DNA of 64,000 bases from Neisseria sp. (GTDB taxonomy: Bacteria > Pseudomonadota > Gammaproteobacteria > Burkholderiales > Neisseriaceae). Position 1 is the stretch's first letter. Each line of letters opens with the position of its first letter. Of this stretch, positions 62,865-64,000 are shown one piece after another. The stretch is from NCBI RefSeq assembly GCF_030527965.1, contig NZ_JAUMZU010000003.1:1-64000 (forward strand), in the 5' to 3' direction. The notes below the pieces were generated by a model. That model saw only the letters and a program-made list of their open reading frames with translations, had not been told where the DNA came from and made no database searches. A program made the position numbers and the translations under genes.

Positions 62865-63482
62865 TTATCCCCCCCATTTTGGCATAAGAGTGTGTGGAAT
62901 ACTCAATTGATCGAGAATTCTTGCGACAACGAAATCGACGAGGTCGTTTAAGGTTTGCGGATGGTGGTAGAAACCCGGCGAAGGCGGCAGGATAACGGCG
63001 CCGAGCTGAGATAAGCGGAGCAAGTTTTCGAGATGTAGGGCGGAAAAAGGCGTTTCGCGGGGCACGATGATCAAAGGGCGGCGCTCTTTCAGGGCAACAT
63101 CGGCCGCGCGTTCGATAAGGTGGTCGGACGTGCCGTGCGCCACGGCGGCTACCACGCCCATGCTGGCGGGGCAGATAATCATGGCATCGGCCGGATTGGT
63201 GCCGGAAGCGGGCGGGGCAAACCATTCGTCTTTGCCGAAGACGCGCAGTTTTTCAGGCGAAATTTGAAAACGTTGGCAAAGCATTTCGCGGCAGGCTTGC
63301 GGGTTACCGGGCAGCGTGATGCCCATTTCTTGTTGCGCCACCACTTGAGCCGCTTGGGAATAAAGCAGCCAAACGGTTTTTTCGGCTTTCAGCAGGCATT
63401 CGAGCAGGCGCATGCCGTAGGGCAGGCCGGATGCGCCGGTGAAGGCTAAGGTAACGGTTTGAATGGGGCTGCTTGGAGTCAT
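62865..63482 (-). CDS. ubiX: Flavin prenyltransferase UbiX
   Basis: Makes prenylated FMN, the cofactor of the UbiD decarboxylase in ubiquinone synthesis. 205 residues from ATG 63482 (MTPSSPIQTVTLAFTGASGL); a GTG at 63488 is in frame. FTGASGLPYGMRLLE, MIICPASMGVVAAVAHGTSD and the C-terminal PPSPGFYHHPQTLNDLV are family motifs. The last codons contain seven G in a row, read as Trp-Gly-Gly and stop. ubiD is not in the window. Confidence 0.95.
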   Translation of the reverse strand: MTPSSPIQTVTLAFTGASGLPYGMRLLECLLKAEKTVWLLYSQAAQVVAQQEMGITLPGNPQACREMLCQRFQISPEKLRVFGKDEWFAPPASGTNPADAMIICPASMGVVAAVAHGTSDHLIERAADVALKERRPLIIVPRETPFSALHLENLLRLSQLGAVILPPSPGFYHHPQTLNDLVDFVVARILDQLSIPHTLMPKWGG

Positions 63483-63521
63483 GTGCACAAGTTATTTGGA
63501 AAGCTCTGATTATACAGTAAT

Positions 63522-63812
63522 TTAGAATAGGCCAAAATAATGGCAGGTGTAGGCAATCGATAAAACCAGCGGAATAAAGAGCCATTGCAACCGCTTTTTG
63601 AGCGCGGTTTGTTTTTTCAAATGGGCGGCCAGCACTTTGAATAACACGTATTTGAATAAAAAAGTGCATTCGCAGGCCAAAATAATGCCGTTGAGCAGAT
63701 GTTTGGACGGCGTTTGTGCCGGGTTGACGGAAAAATAGGCGATGGTTAGCAGCGGAATAAGGCAGACAATCAGCCAATGTTGCCAAACCCGTGTGTCGGA
63801 GGCAGTGTTCAT
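63522..63812 (-). CDS. Small membrane protein of unknown function
   Basis: 96 residues with three hydrophobic segments (about 13-28 LIVCLIPLLTIAYFSV, 40-60 and 75-95). A basic loop HLKKQTALKKRLQ lies between the second and third. I know no family; it looks like a conserved Neisseriaceae inner-membrane protein. It stands upstream of ubiX on the same strand with a 39-base gap, so the two may be co-transcribed. Confidence 0.6.
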   Translation of the reverse strand: MNTASDTRVWQHWLIVCLIPLLTIAYFSVNPAQTPSKHLLNGIILACECTFLFKYVLFKVLAAHLKKQTALKKRLQWLFIPLVLSIAYTCHYFGLF

Positions 63813-63880
63813 GAGTAATGGATAAGATGAATAAAAAAATAATTTTAACGAATAAATGCCTGTCTGAACATTCTTCAGCT

Positions 63881-63918
63881 TTTAAGACAGAAATGATTTT
63901 TTAAGACAGAAATGATTT
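63881..63918. repeat. Two-copy 19-base direct repeat
   Basis: TTTAAGACAGAAATGATTT occurs at 63881-63899 and again at 63900-63918. It lies beyond the last gene, next to a single uptake word at about 63855. Confidence 0.8.
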
Positions 63919-64000
63919 TTCGCTTTCAATCTGCATGAGAAATAGCAATTAGGCTATGATGTTTTATATTTCCTTTTGTTTTTACAATACTTTATGTTTA

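Noticed and set aside
62665..63225. 186-residue ORF overlapping ubiX on the same strand
   Set aside because: It is an out-of-frame shadow of ubiX; only its end was kept as the possible 24-residue ORF.
63881..63918. Direct repeat as an attachment site or IS end
   Set aside because: Only two abutting 19-base copies with no integrase, transposase or inverted ends nearby; a simple tandem duplication explains it.

Overview
This window is a piece of a Neisseriaceae chromosome. Nearly every protein reads as a Neisseria orthologue: NorM, a PorB-type porin, RmpM, CysB, FNR, ZnuCBA, MetNIQ and the bamA-skp-lpxD-fabZ-lpxA run. The window is also studded with a 12-base DNA uptake sequence, TGCCTGTCTGAA. 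That is not the gonococcal/meningococcal GCCGTCTGAA word; it matches the dialect I recall for Neisseria wadsworthii and relatives (TG-wadDUS). The species is inferred from that word alone and is less certain than the family. Most of these words sit as inverted pairs just after genes and look like terminators. I saw no rRNA, tRNA, insertion sequence, prophage or CRISPR array.

Layout. 1-7.2 kb: murB and norM, a TauE-like membrane protein, a small basic secreted protein, the SRP RNA gene, then a minus-strand run moaC-moeB-dtd with a DUF2478 gene (molybdenum cofactor). 7.6-13.8 kb: a complete pgaABCD operon for poly-N-acetylglucosamine. 13.8-17.8 kb: dsbB, a trimeric porin, catalase. 18-31.6 kb: a long envelope run, pyrH-frr-uppS-cdsA-dxr-rseP-bamA-skp-lpxD-fabZ-lpxA, a NeuD-like acyltransferase in an AT-rich island, then lpxB. 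31.7-39.9 kb: tyrS, ychF, and the classic origin-type arrangement dnaN-dnaA | rpmH-rnpA-yidD-yidC. 40-46.6 kb: hemN and fnr diverging over an FNR box, cysB, rmpM, thiL-pgpA-apaG. 46.9-54.5 kb: an alanine/Na+ symporter, znuCBA behind a Zur-like site and a tiny membrane ORF, metNIQ behind a two-hairpin leader, a thioesterase. 54.6-64 kb: an M16 peptidase, a cysteine-rich RTX-repeat protein, DUF3108, purN, an SGNH hydrolase, a lipoprotein, an unrecognised gene, and ubiX followed directly by a 26-residue amphipathic peptide ORF.

How the genes work together. The middle of the window builds the envelope: lipid carrier (UppS, Dxr), phospholipid (CdsA, PgpA), lipid A (LpxD, LpxA, LpxB, with FabZ), outer-membrane protein assembly (BamA, Skp, YidC, RseP), porin and RmpM, and the PNAG exopolysaccharide system. 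Metal, methionine and oxygen control (Znu, Met, FNR/HemN, catalase) surround it.

The least explained items are: the short amphipathic peptide after ubiX, whose ribosome-binding site is a G7 tract inside the ubiX stop region; the 18-cysteine RTX protein with a 16-bp palindrome over its predicted promoter; the metNIQ leader; the 32-residue membrane ORF overlapping znuC; and one hairpin that carries a different uptake-sequence word from all the others. All calls come from reading the sequence; no database search was run.
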